Positions 9,474-16,584 of a stretch of DNA of 64,000 bases are shown here, in pieces. The translations under genes and the position numbers were made by a program. Source of the DNA: Lentihominibacter hominis (GTDB taxonomy: Bacteria; Bacillota; Clostridia; Peptostreptococcales; Anaerovoracaceae); NCBI RefSeq assembly GCF_014385065.1, contig NZ_JACRTA010000003.1, forward strand, positions 434,001 through 498,000. Direction: 5' to 3'. The notes under the pieces were generated by a model. That model was not told the origin of the DNA. It did no database searches and was given only the letters and a program-made list of their open reading frames with translations. Within the stretch, counting starts at the first letter, position 1. Each line of letters begins with the position of its first letter.

Positions 9474-9582
9474 ATGCACAAAAAAGAAAAAAGATAAGGT
9501 TTCTGGCTTTTTCGGGTGAGAAGGATAATCCAGACCCCAAAACATTGCCGTCTTCCTTATTCTTATATATCTCTTTGTGCAC
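9474..9582 (-). promoter_or_regulatory. Structured pyrG leader with terminator-like hairpin
   Basis: On the minus strand, three nested helices can form: 9571-9582 with 9474-9486, 9555-9560 with 9494-9499, and 9530-9534 with 9502-9506. The innermost stem (TCTGG/CCAGA) is followed by a U-rich run, like an intrinsic terminator, and the outermost helix uses the end of that U run. This could be a pyrG attenuator. The known Gram-positive pyrG mechanism uses a transcript starting GGGC, which I do not see at the predicted start. Helices were found by eye. Confidence 0.45.
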
Positions 9583-9587
9583 AAAAT

Positions 9588-9612
9588 TACTCTGATATTA
9601 TACATCAGAGTA
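9588..9612. repeat. Inverted repeat around the pyrG -10 box
   Basis: TACTCTGAT and ATCAGAGTA, perfectly complementary over nine bases with a seven-base spacer that contains the -10 sequence. It could be a repressor operator or the terminator hairpin of the preceding DNA methyltransferase gene; its T-run on the minus strand is short. Confidence 0.6.
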
Positions 9613-9625
9613 TTCTTTCACGCAA
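9597..9625 (-). promoter_or_regulatory. pyrG promoter
   Basis: On the minus strand TTGCGT (9620-9625) and TATAAT (9597-9602) are separated by exactly 17 bases, a good sigma-A promoter right behind the stop codon of the upstream DNA methyltransferase gene. The -10 box lies in the loop of a perfect 9-bp inverted repeat (9588-9596/9604-9612). Confidence 0.65.
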
Positions 9626-9632
9626 CTTTTTT

Positions 9633-10943
9633 TTAATCAGCCCTAATTACTGCAAAAAACCTGTTTCCCATCACATCATATCCGCAAACGCTTATTTTAT
9701 CTCCCGCTGAAAATTCATCTGTCTCACAGCTTGTTTCACCGCGCTTCATAATCTTATCAGCTCTGTGAACCCTGCCATCATAATCAAAATCCACGCTCCA
9801 GAATTTCACCAGACTGAGGCTGTCTCCCTCCAAATATTTTTTTATAAGCTCGATAGCCTTCACATCAAGACATTCGCCTTTTTTATCATCCATGATTTTC
9901 ACAGTATACTGTTCAAGCGCTATCCTGTTATCTTTAAATGACAGAATAATCTCTCCTCTGTTCTCACATATTTCAGGCTCAAATCTTTCAACATCAAAGC
10001 ATTCACCCTGACGTCCCAGTCTTTCAATCTGACAGGATACCGAAAGTCTGCTTTCATCACACATTATCCATTTTCTTCCCAGCTTCCGGCACACAGCTCC
10101 CAATGTACCTGAGCCTGCAAAAAAATCAGCACACAAGTCTCCTTCATCGCTGCATGATTTTATTATGCGTTCCAGTAACTTCTCCGGTTTCTGAGTAGCA
10201 TATCCACTCCTCTCTACAGACGTTCTTCCTACCATATCTATACTCCACACATCTTTCATATTGACCAAGGTGTACCAGCCCATATCATCGCAAAATTCTT
10301 CTATACCTTTGAATCTGTACGGCTTATACTCCCTGTTATATGACTTCTCTTTCTGAGTTTTAAAAAGATATTCCTTTCCCTTTGCATAAAAAAGAAGATT
10401 GTCATGTTTTCTTGCAAAACTTCGTTTATTGGCACCCCCGGATTTATATGTCCACACCACCTCATTGATAAAATTATCGGCGCCAAAAATCTCGTCCATT
10501 ATTATCTTAACATAATGTACTACATGCCAGTCCAGATGAACCCACAAACACCCTCTGTCAGAGAGAAGTTCCCTCATCAAAAGAAACCTAACAGTCAACA
10601 TCGTAAGGTACTCTCTAAGCCCCCGGCTCCAGCGGTCATCATAAGCACCTATCCTCAAAATATCAGCAGCGCCTATCCGCTCTGATATAATCCTGACAGA
10701 TGCCTGATATTTCTCATTAGAAAAAAACGGCGGATCTACATATATCAACTGTAAGCTGCCGCTCATCCCCTGTCTTATCATATTTATCATCAGTGACAGA
10801 TTATCTCCATGTATCACTTTTCCGATTCCGCCCCCATTATAAACTTCAGAAATATGATATTCTTCCTCATTTTCTGCCATGATAAGCTCAAACTGTCTGA
10901 GCCCTTCATTAAAAGCAGCCTTAACATCTTCAAACAGCGTCAT
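9633..10943 (-). CDS. Site-specific DNA methyltransferase (adenine-specific, beta-class order)
   Basis: A 436-residue DNA methyltransferase. The catalytic DPPF motif lies at 70-73, followed by a target-recognition region, a TQKPEKLLERII motif near 250 and the SAM-binding FFAGSGTL near 272. Motif IV before motif I is the beta-class order of Type III Mod and related N6-adenine enzymes. About 130 residues follow the methyltransferase fold and match nothing I recognise. No restriction endonuclease or helicase gene lies nearby, so it looks like an orphan methyltransferase, possibly epigenetic. Its start overlaps the YgiQ gene end by four bases, which ties it to housekeeping expression. Confidence 0.88.
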   Translation of the reverse strand: MTLFEDVKAAFNEGLRQFELIMAENEEEYHISEVYNGGGIGKVIHGDNLSLMINMIRQGMSGSLQLIYVDPPFFSNEKYQASVRIISERIGAADILRIGAYDDRWSRGLREYLTMLTVRFLLMRELLSDRGCLWVHLDWHVVHYVKIIMDEIFGADNFINEVVWTYKSGGANKRSFARKHDNLLFYAKGKEYLFKTQKEKSYNREYKPYRFKGIEEFCDDMGWYTLVNMKDVWSIDMVGRTSVERSGYATQKPEKLLERIIKSCSDEGDLCADFFAGSGTLGAVCRKLGRKWIMCDESRLSVSCQIERLGRQGECFDVERFEPEICENRGEIILSFKDNRIALEQYTVKIMDDKKGECLDVKAIELIKKYLEGDSLSLVKFWSVDFDYDGRVHRADKIMKRGETSCETDEFSAGDKISVCGYDVMGNRFFAVIRAD

Positions 10944-12709
10944 CTGAGCAATACCTCCGTCAAATCTTCTCTCCCCGCTTTCTTTAACGCTTTCTTTACA
11001 AGACTATAGTTTTCCTTTTTATTGAAATGTAGCAGTGCTCTCTGCATTTTCTTCTCTTCTTCTGTTTTAGCTACATATATTTTTTCCATAGTAAAAGGAT
11101 CTCTTTCTGTGTAATACATACAGGTTGCCAATGTTCCCGGAGTAGGATAAAAGTCCTGCACCTGATCCGGTATGAATCCTGTCTTTTTCATATATATAGC
11201 AAGCTCCACCGCATCCTTGAGACTGCTCCCCGGGTGAGATGATATAAAATAGGGTACCATATATTGTTTCATGCCCAAACTTTTATTAATAGCTTTATAC
11301 TTGTCACTGAACTGTTCAAACACTTCTTTGGCAGGTTTTCTCATGTTCTTGAGGACACCTGGTGAAATATGCTCCGGAGCTACCTTCAGTATCCCGCTTA
11401 CATGATGCCGGCATAACTCCTTAAGAAAACTCTGATCTTTATCTGCCAGAAGATAATCATATCTTATGCCCGAACGAATGAAAACCTTTTTTATGCCGTC
11501 CATCTCTCTTACTGTTTTCAGAATATCCATATATTCACTGTGATCTACCTCCAGCTGGCTACATGGCTCAGGATAAAGACAGTCCTTTTGCTGACACATA
11601 CCGTGTCTTTCCTGTTTTCGGCATGAAGGCTTTCTAAAATTAGCTGTAGGTCCACCTATATCATGTATATACCCTTTAAAACCTTTCTGCTGTTTCAGCA
11701 GCCCAGCCTCCTTCACAACAGATTCTTTGCTTCTTGCTCTGACTTCACGCCCCTGATGATATGTTATCGCACAGAAAGCACACCCTCCAAAACATCCTCT
11801 GTTAGCTGTTATGCTGAACTTGACCTCTTCTATAGCAGGAACGCCTCCCTCTTTTTCATAAGAAGGGTGATAATCACGCATATAAGGCAAATCATAGAGC
11901 ATGTCCAACTCCTCTTGTTCAAGAGGTTCCTGAGGGGGATTCTGGACTACATAATTGTTTTTATCGTACTTCTCAATAAGACGAATTCCGAGTACAGAGT
12001 CATTACTTCTGTACTGCTTTGCAAAGCTTCTGCAGTAGCTCTCTTTAGATAAGGCTATCTCAGAAAACTCAGGAAGAACTATATCACCTTCCTGTATGTC
12101 AGGAGACTTGCTTCTTACACACGTTCCCCTTATCCATCCTATCTCTGCGACAGGTATTCCTGCATCTAAAGCCTCAGCAATCTCCACAGCAGCTCTTTCA
12201 CCCATGCCATATATCAGAATGTCTGCTCGCGAATCCATCAGTATGGACCTTCGAACCTTATCATCCCAATAATCATAATGCCCAAGTCTCCTAAGACTTG
12301 CTTCAAGACCCCCTATTATCACAGGAATATCTTTATACGCTTCTCTGGCTCTATTGCTGTATACTATAACAGCGCGGTCAGGTCGTTTTCCGGTTTTGCC
12401 TCCCGGAGAATACACATCCCTTTTTCTTCTGTGTTTGAATACAGAATAATGGTTCACCATGGAATCCACATTTCCGCTGTTTATAAGAAAACCGAGCCTT
12501 GGTTTTCCAAATCGTTTAAAATCCTCTGTACTCTTCCAGTCAGGCTGCGAAAGTATAGCCACCTTAAATCCGTGTGATTCCAAAATCCTGCTTATAATCG
12601 CCGTTCCAAAAGAAGGGTGATCTACATAAGCATCACCCGTTATCAGCACAAAATCAGCCTGCGCCCATCCTCTGTCTTCCATATCCTTTTTATTCACCGG
12701 CAAAAACAT
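10940..12709 (-). CDS. YgiQ family radical SAM protein
   Basis: A 589-residue radical SAM protein of the YgiQ (UPF0313) family: an N-terminal cobalamin-binding-like region with YSPGGKTGKRPDRA near 100 and GGLEASLRRLGHYDYWDD near 138, then the CxxxCxxC cluster motif in GCFGGCAFC near 306-313, and a long C-terminal part with the RSGIRYDYL and HPGSSLKDA motifs. The cluster binds [4Fe-4S] and cleaves SAM; the reaction of YgiQ proteins is not established. It is the first gene of a two-gene unit with the DNA methyltransferase. The start at 12709 follows a minus-strand GGTGATTGA sequence, so the exact start is less certain than the family. Confidence 0.93.
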   Translation of the reverse strand: MFLPVNKKDMEDRGWAQADFVLITGDAYVDHPSFGTAIISRILESHGFKVAILSQPDWKSTEDFKRFGKPRLGFLINSGNVDSMVNHYSVFKHRRKRDVYSPGGKTGKRPDRAVIVYSNRAREAYKDIPVIIGGLEASLRRLGHYDYWDDKVRRSILMDSRADILIYGMGERAAVEIAEALDAGIPVAEIGWIRGTCVRSKSPDIQEGDIVLPEFSEIALSKESYCRSFAKQYRSNDSVLGIRLIEKYDKNNYVVQNPPQEPLEQEELDMLYDLPYMRDYHPSYEKEGGVPAIEEVKFSITANRGCFGGCAFCAITYHQGREVRARSKESVVKEAGLLKQQKGFKGYIHDIGGPTANFRKPSCRKQERHGMCQQKDCLYPEPCSQLEVDHSEYMDILKTVREMDGIKKVFIRSGIRYDYLLADKDQSFLKELCRHHVSGILKVAPEHISPGVLKNMRKPAKEVFEQFSDKYKAINKSLGMKQYMVPYFISSHPGSSLKDAVELAIYMKKTGFIPDQVQDFYPTPGTLATCMYYTERDPFTMEKIYVAKTEEEKKMQRALLHFNKKENYSLVKKALKKAGREDLTEVLLR

Positions 12710-12751
12710 TCAATCACCCAAATCTGATAAAATAGCTGTTCAAAAAAATCA

Positions 12752-12777
12752 ATAGCCTGCTTACTAAAGCAGGCTAT
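12752..12777 (-). terminator. Terminator of the CHAP/SH3 gene
   Basis: ATAGCCTGCTT and its perfect complement around a four-base loop, followed on the minus strand by a run of seven T. It lies just behind the stop of the secreted amidase gene. Confidence 0.85.
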
Positions 12778-12788
12778 ATTATAACATA

Positions 12789-14186
12789 CTATATCTTTGT
12801 AGTATATGATAACTTTATCCAGTAACCGTTGCTCTTTACTTTACCCCAACCTCCGTCTGTTTCAACTATAGTATGAGTACCCGGTTTTATATAACCTTTT
12901 CTGGTATAAAAAATTCCGGGACCTGTTCTCATATTGAGGTCTTTCGCCGTTACCTTTACATTATATTCACCATCTACGGGAACGGTATACGAAAGTTTGA
13001 TCCAGTAGCCATTCTCCGCCAACTGTCCCCAGCCGTTTTTATTAGCTTTTATAGTGCACTGTGTCCCTATAAGAAGCAGACCTTTCATGCTGTACTCAGT
13101 CCCCGGACCCGTCCTCATTCTGAGCGCCAGCGTGTTTATCTCCACTTTATATGTACCGCTGGAAGAAGATGATCCGTTTCCGGAACTTTCAGAAGAAGAT
13201 GAATTTATCTTTGAAGTATACTTAAGAGCTACCCAGTAACCCGTTTCCTTAACTTTTCCCCAATCGCCTGATGTCTTGATTATCGTATAATTTCCCGGGG
13301 TTATATATCCTTTGCTCTTATAGCTTGTACTCGGACCAAGTCTCATATTGAGATTTACCGCAGAGATTTTTACTCGATAATTAGCATCTGTTCCTGTATC
13401 AACAACGTTTTCAGAAGAAGTATTCACCTTGGTTACATAACTCATACAAACCCAATAGCCACTGTCAGCCAATTTAACCCAGTTTCCGCACTCCTGACTG
13501 GCTTTATAAGTCCCCTTCTTAACATAGCCTATACGGCTGTATTCAGTTCCAGGTCCCGTCCTCATATTAAGATCTTTGGCCGTTATTTTAACACTGTAAT
13601 CTACATTTTTAACTTCCGAAGACGATGAAGAATCCGTATCTGTGATATAGATGTAACCTTTAAGAGAATTGCTCCATGGAGAACCATAATGAAAGACCAG
13701 CTGATCGGCAGTCGTAGGCTTAGATGCCGACAAAGTCCAGCTTGATTCCGATACATAAGGTTTACCATTAACAACTTTTTCAACTATGGCTACATGAGAA
13801 TCATAACAGGCTATAGCGCCCACTTTAGGCGTGCTGCCATATGGATAATAATTTCCCTGTTTATTTATGTCCCACCACCTGGATGCATCCCACCTGAAGT
13901 TTGTATTGAGATTTTTTCCCAATATCTCACTGGCTCTGCCATAGGCATACCAAGTACAGTTACCGGTGACATACTTTCCGTCAGACCTTTTAACCTGATT
14001 AGGACCGTATCCTGAACTGTAAAATATATTATTATTCGTATAATAATAAGTCTTTCCCGCTGCAGAACTATATGACGGAACGGTTGTCCTTGCACTGAAC
14101 GCCGCATTGCTTTCTGTCGTTGTCAGCGGCATTACGATAGAAACGGCAATTATGAATGATATTATCAGTGAAAATAATTTCTTCAT
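12789..14186 (-). CDS. Secreted CHAP-domain amidase with four SH3 repeats
   Basis: A 465-residue exported protein. A signal peptide is clear (KKLFSLIISFIIAVSIV then TTTESNAAFSA). A CHAP domain follows, with the catalytic Cys in GNCTWYAYG near 76 and His in DSHVAIVEKV near 131. Then come four bacterial SH3 modules at about 198-255, 271-328, 347-404 and 408-465, each with an LNMRTGPG-type core and a GYW ending, the first three followed by Ser/Asn/Gly-rich linkers. CHAP enzymes cut peptidoglycan amide bonds; SH3 modules bind the wall. It probably remodels or lyses cell wall. Its start overlaps the upstream AbrB-like gene by four bases, so that regulator is co-expressed. Confidence 0.92.
   Translation of the reverse strand: MKKLFSLIISFIIAVSIVMPLTTTESNAAFSARTTVPSYSSAAGKTYYYTNNNIFYSSGYGPNQVKRSDGKYVTGNCTWYAYGRASEILGKNLNTNFRWDASRWWDINKQGNYYPYGSTPKVGAIACYDSHVAIVEKVVNGKPYVSESSWTLSASKPTTADQLVFHYGSPWSNSLKGYIYITDTDSSSSSEVKNVDYSVKITAKDLNMRTGPGTEYSRIGYVKKGTYKASQECGNWVKLADSGYWVCMSYVTKVNTSSENVVDTGTDANYRVKISAVNLNMRLGPSTSYKSKGYITPGNYTIIKTSGDWGKVKETGYWVALKYTSKINSSSSESSGNGSSSSSGTYKVEINTLALRMRTGPGTEYSMKGLLLIGTQCTIKANKNGWGQLAENGYWIKLSYTVPVDGEYNVKVTAKDLNMRTGPGIFYTRKGYIKPGTHTIVETDGGWGKVKSNGYWIKLSYTTKI
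12792..13595 (-). repeat. Four tandem SH3-coding repeats
   Basis: Four units of 58 codons each (13595-13422, 13376-13203, 13148-12975, 12965-12792) encode SH3 modules with shared LNMR, GPG and GYW positions. The first and fourth units share the exact opening VKxTAKDLNMRTGPG, suggesting recent duplication or conversion. Confidence 0.85.
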
Positions 14187-14389
14187 CTGTGATCCTTTCT
14201 CAAGCGTTCGATTTCCCTTTTCAATCCTTCAATATAACCTACCGGATATACACAAACAGGAACGATCCTTATCTCACCGTCCTTTTCATATATTTCCAGA
14301 CTATCCCCTTCCTTTAAATTGAGCTTTGTTACAATTCCTTTGGGAATGGTTATCTGAGACTTTCTTCTCAATTCAGTTATCATTTTCAT
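14183..14389 (-). CDS. AbrB/SpoVT-family transcriptional regulator
   Basis: A 68-residue protein with an N-terminal swapped-hairpin AbrB/MazE DNA-binding domain (ELRRKSQITIPKGIVTKLNLKEGDSLEIYEKDG split over residues 5-38) and a short charged C-terminal helix. Such proteins bind DNA as dimers or tetramers and often repress their own operon. The gene overlaps the secreted amidase gene by four bases. A perfect palindrome (14392-14406) touches its ribosome binding region. A MazE-type antitoxin was considered, but the downstream partner is an amidase, not a toxin. A second ATG two codons in is equally possible as start. Confidence 0.85.
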   Translation of the reverse strand: MKMITELRRKSQITIPKGIVTKLNLKEGDSLEIYEKDGEIRIVPVCVYPVGYIEGLKREIERLRKDHR

Positions 14390-14391
14390 TG

Positions 14392-14406
14392 GTAGGAAAT
14401 TCCTAC
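14392..14406. promoter_or_regulatory. Palindrome upstream of the AbrB-like gene
   Basis: GTAGGAA-A-TTCCTAC, a perfect 7-bp dyad with one central base, sits two bases before the start codon and contains the AGGA that could serve as ribosome binding site. It may be an operator for autoregulation or a small hairpin hiding the ribosome binding site. Confidence 0.55.
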
Positions 14407-14484
14407 TTTCTTAATTTCTTACTGAAATGAATTGTACCATCTTTTTACATAAAAAAACAAGAAAAAATGTCATAAAAAGAAAAA

Positions 14485-14520
14485 AATCGGTGATGATATT
14501 TATTCATATCATCACCGATT
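14485..14520. terminator. Terminator behind yqeY
   Basis: A 13-bp perfect stem (14485-14497 with 14508-14520) with loop of ten bases, followed on the minus strand by a run of T. It ends the rpsU-yqeY transcript and separates it from the AbrB-like gene. Confidence 0.88.
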
Positions 14521-14546
14521 TTTAAACAATATCTATATGTTGTATG

Positions 14547-14999
14547 TTATCCAAGAAACTGCTCTACGGCATCTTTCACGTTATTACCGTCAGCAACCCC
14601 TTTTACCTTAGGCATCGTAGCTCCCATAAGTTTACCCATGAAGGCTTTTCCGCTGCCTTTTTCTACGCCTAATGTGGCTGCCGTATCCGCTACAATATCC
14701 AGTATTTCATCCGGCGTAAGCTGTTTAGGCATATACTCTGTAAGAACTTCGATTTCTGCGTTATAAGCTTCCACAAGATCCGTTCTTCCGGCCGATTCAA
14801 AATCAGCGAGGGCATCTTTTCTCATCTTAACCTGCTTGGCTAAGATGGACGCAATCCCTGCATCGTCGATTTCTTCCCTATTGTCTACTTCAAACTGCTT
14901 AATAGCAGCTCTCACAAAGCTTATGGTATCTTTTCGTACCGTCTGCTTATTTTTCATCGCTTCCTTAAAGTCAGCGTTCAATCTTTCTTTCAAGGTCAA
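14547..14999 (-). CDS. yqeY: GatB/YqeY domain protein
   Basis: A 150-residue YqeY protein: helical N-terminal domain with RKDTISFVRAAIKQFEVDNR, then EYMPKQLTPDEI near 88 and the C-terminal MGKLMGATMPKVKGVADGN motif shared with the tail of GatB. The GatB tail domain binds tRNA; the role of stand-alone YqeY is not settled. The start codon is TTG at 14999 with GAGGTG six bases upstream. It follows rpsU, the usual partner in Firmicutes. Confidence 0.93.
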   Translation of the reverse strand: MTLKERLNADFKEAMKNKQTVRKDTISFVRAAIKQFEVDNREEIDDAGIASILAKQVKMRKDALADFESAGRTDLVEAYNAEIEVLTEYMPKQLTPDEILDIVADTAATLGVEKGSGKAFMGKLMGATMPKVKGVADGNNVKDAVEQFLG

Positions 15000-15032
15000 T
15001 TAAAACACCTCTAATCTGCAATTTGTCTAAAA

Positions 15033-15224
15033 CTAATACTTTTTAGCCTTTTTTCTCGCAGCTTCAGACTTCTTCTTTCTCTTTACGCTAGGTTTCTCGT
15101 AATGTTCTCTCTTTCTGAGTTCGGACATAACTCCGTCTCTTGCGCAAGACCTCTTAAATCTCTTTAAAGCGCTTTCCAAGCTTTCGTTTTCTCTTACTAT
15201 CACCTGTGCCATTTCCCGTTTCAC
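15033..15224 (-). CDS. rpsU: 30S ribosomal protein S21
   Basis: A 63-residue, highly basic protein with the S21 signature [24 protein letters not shown] in the middle and a lysine/arginine-rich tail. S21 joins the 30S platform near the anti-Shine-Dalgarno end of 16S rRNA and helps initiation. A strong AGGAGGTG site and a good sigma-A promoter (15282-15310) precede it. The rpsU-yqeY pair is the conserved tail of the dnaK-dnaJ-prmA-rsmE-mtaB-HIT cluster, here separated from the rest by inserted genes. Confidence 0.97.
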   Translation of the reverse strand: MKREMAQVIVRENESLESALKRFKRSCARDGVMSELRKREHYEKPSVKRKKKSEAARKKAKKY

Positions 15225-15281
15225 CTCCTGACTTTACAGAAATCTTTGTAAACCTAAGAACGGCTTGCCTATAACGTTGCT

Positions 15282-15310
15282 ATTATACTATTTTATACGG
15301 ATTTATGCAA
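15282..15310 (-). promoter_or_regulatory. rpsU promoter
   Basis: On the minus strand TTGCAT (15305-15310), 17 bases, TATAAT (15282-15287). It lies about 60 bases before the rpsU start codon. No operator is evident. Confidence 0.75.
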
Positions 15311-15444
15311 GATTTTTTTGTATAAGCCGATTATTTTGTTCCCAAACTGCATCGGGCCTTTATACTTTGAAAAACATTGCCGGTCCTGCTTTTAAGTATA
15401 TACTTACAAATCAACTTTATTAAAACTTTTCAGTTGCCCCACTA
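15311..15444. other. Intergenic stretch between rpsU and nadA promoters
   Basis: The gap of about 350 bases between rpsU and nadA (15225-15571) holds the rpsU leader and promoter on its left and the nadA operator, promoter and leader hairpin on its right. In the central part listed here I see no gene, RNA motif or strong hairpin. Confidence 0.6.
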
Positions 15445-15510
15445 TTGTCTTGACACAGTTAAAGACATTTGTCTTGTTAAAACTCTTAAAACATGTTATA
15501 CTCAAGACAA
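15445..15510 (+). promoter_or_regulatory. nadA promoter with repeated TGTCTTG operator half-sites
   Basis: TTGTTA (15474-15479), 17 bases, TATACT (15497-15502) form a sigma-A promoter. Around it are TTGTCTTG at 15445-15452, AAAGACA at 15461-15467, TTGTCTTG at 15469-15476 and its perfect inverse CAAGACAA at 15503-15510. The last two flank and overlap the -35 and -10. The layout suggests a repressor binding as dimers. NiaR (YrxA), the niacin-responsive repressor of nad genes in Firmicutes, is the best candidate; its exact consensus is recalled only loosely. Confidence 0.6.
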
Positions 15511-15531
15511 TTTGACATGCAGATTATTAAC

Positions 15532-15552
15532 GCGTCTGTCATCATCAGACGC
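15532..15552 (+). promoter_or_regulatory. Leader hairpin before nadA
   Basis: GCGTCTG and CAGACGC form a perfect 7-bp stem with a 7-base loop, ending five bases before the AAAGGAG ribosome binding site of nadA. There is no T-run, so it is not a terminator; it may stabilise the mRNA or shape translation. Confidence 0.55.
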
Positions 15553-15571
15553 CGACAAAGGAGTTAATGTT

Positions 15572-16480
15572 ATGAATGAAAAGATCCATAGGATACAGGA
15601 TTTGAAGAAAGAAAAAAACGCAGTAATAATGGCACACTATTACGTAAACGATGAGGTTCAAGATCTGGCTGATTTTGTCGGAGATTCATATTATCTGAGT
15701 GAAACAGCCTCTAAGGTTGACGCAGACATAATCTTACTCTGCGGAGTCTCTTTCATGGGAGAAAGCGCAAAAATACTCAACCCCCATAAAAAGGTACTGA
15801 TACCCGACATAACTGCCGACTGCCCTATGGCTCATATGGCCGATACAGACAAGATCAAAGCTGTGCGTGAAAAATATGATGACGTAGCCGTAGTTTGCTA
15901 TGTTAATTCTACAGCAGAACTTAAGGCAAACAGTGACGTTTGTGTTACCTCTTCAAATGCTCTGAAAATAGTGAAAGCTCTGTCTAACAAAAATATATAT
16001 TTCATACCTGATCAAAATCTTGCCCATTTTATCGCAGACAGAATTCCCGAAAAAAATTTTATATTCAACGACGGTTTCTGCTACGTACATCACGAAATAA
16101 CAGCTGATGACATTATGGCGGTAAAGAAAAAACATCCTAATGCTCCTGTTCTGGTACATCCGGAATCGAAGCCTGAGGTAGTTGCTCTTGCAGATTACAC
16201 CGGAAGTACATCGGGAATAATAAATTATGCCACAGAAAACGATAGTAAAGAATACATAATCATTACTGAATCGGGCGTTTTATATGAACTGAAAAAGAAA
16301 AATCCCAACAAGACATTCTTTACTGTCAAAACTCCTCAAGTCTGTTCCAATATGAAAAAAATCAACATAGATAATATTATCGAAGCACTCGAAAAAGAAT
16401 CTCCGGAAATAAATATGGACGAGACTCTTATTAAAAACTCATACGCACCTATGAAAAAAATGCTTGAATTATCAAGATAA
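15572..16480 (+). CDS. nadA: Quinolinate synthase A
   Basis: A 302-residue quinolinate synthase. It condenses iminoaspartate with dihydroxyacetone phosphate to quinolinate, the second step of de novo NAD synthesis. Visible marks are AHYYVNDEVQDLADFVGDS near 22, the cluster cysteines in LLCGVSFMGES, GFCYVHHEI and TPQVCSNM, and the YVNSTAE motif near 110. The three cysteines ligate an oxygen-sensitive [4Fe-4S] cluster. The frame is open for 65 codons upstream, but the ATG at 15572 has AAAGGAG eight bases before it and matches family starts. It leads a nadA-nadB-nadC operon on the plus strand. Confidence 0.97.
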   Translation: MNEKIHRIQDLKKEKNAVIMAHYYVNDEVQDLADFVGDSYYLSETASKVDADIILLCGVSFMGESAKILNPHKKVLIPDITADCPMAHMADTDKIKAVREKYDDVAVVCYVNSTAELKANSDVCVTSSNALKIVKALSNKNIYFIPDQNLAHFIADRIPEKNFIFNDGFCYVHHEITADDIMAVKKKHPNAPVLVHPESKPEVVALADYTGSTSGIINYATENDSKEYIIITESGVLYELKKKNPNKTFFTVKTPQVCSNMKKINIDNIIEALEKESPEINMDETLIKNSYAPMKKMLELSR

Positions 16481-16584
16481 TCTAAAAATCATATCTTACC
16501 AATTATTTTAAATTTTAAAATTTTTTGGGATATAAAAAATCATGTCCCTTTAAACAATTTATAAGAAAGAAGGATTGACTCATC

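Noticed and set aside
9474..9582. 6S RNA or SRP RNA in the pyrG leader
   Set aside because: The rod-like fold is suggestive, but the conserved SRP loop sequence is missing, the length is too short for 6S RNA and the element is placed as a pyrG leader.
12792..13595. CRISPR-like or tandem DNA repeat
   Set aside because: The periodicity is protein-level (SH3 modules of 58 codons) with diverged DNA, not short identical repeats with spacers.
14183..14389. MazE antitoxin of a toxin-antitoxin pair
   Set aside because: The fold is shared with MazE, but the coupled gene encodes a secreted amidase with signal peptide, not a toxin of the MazF or PIN type.
15377..15571. Extended start of nadA
   Set aside because: The extra 65 codons cover the promoter, operator repeats and leader hairpin; AAAGGAG before 15572 decides the start.
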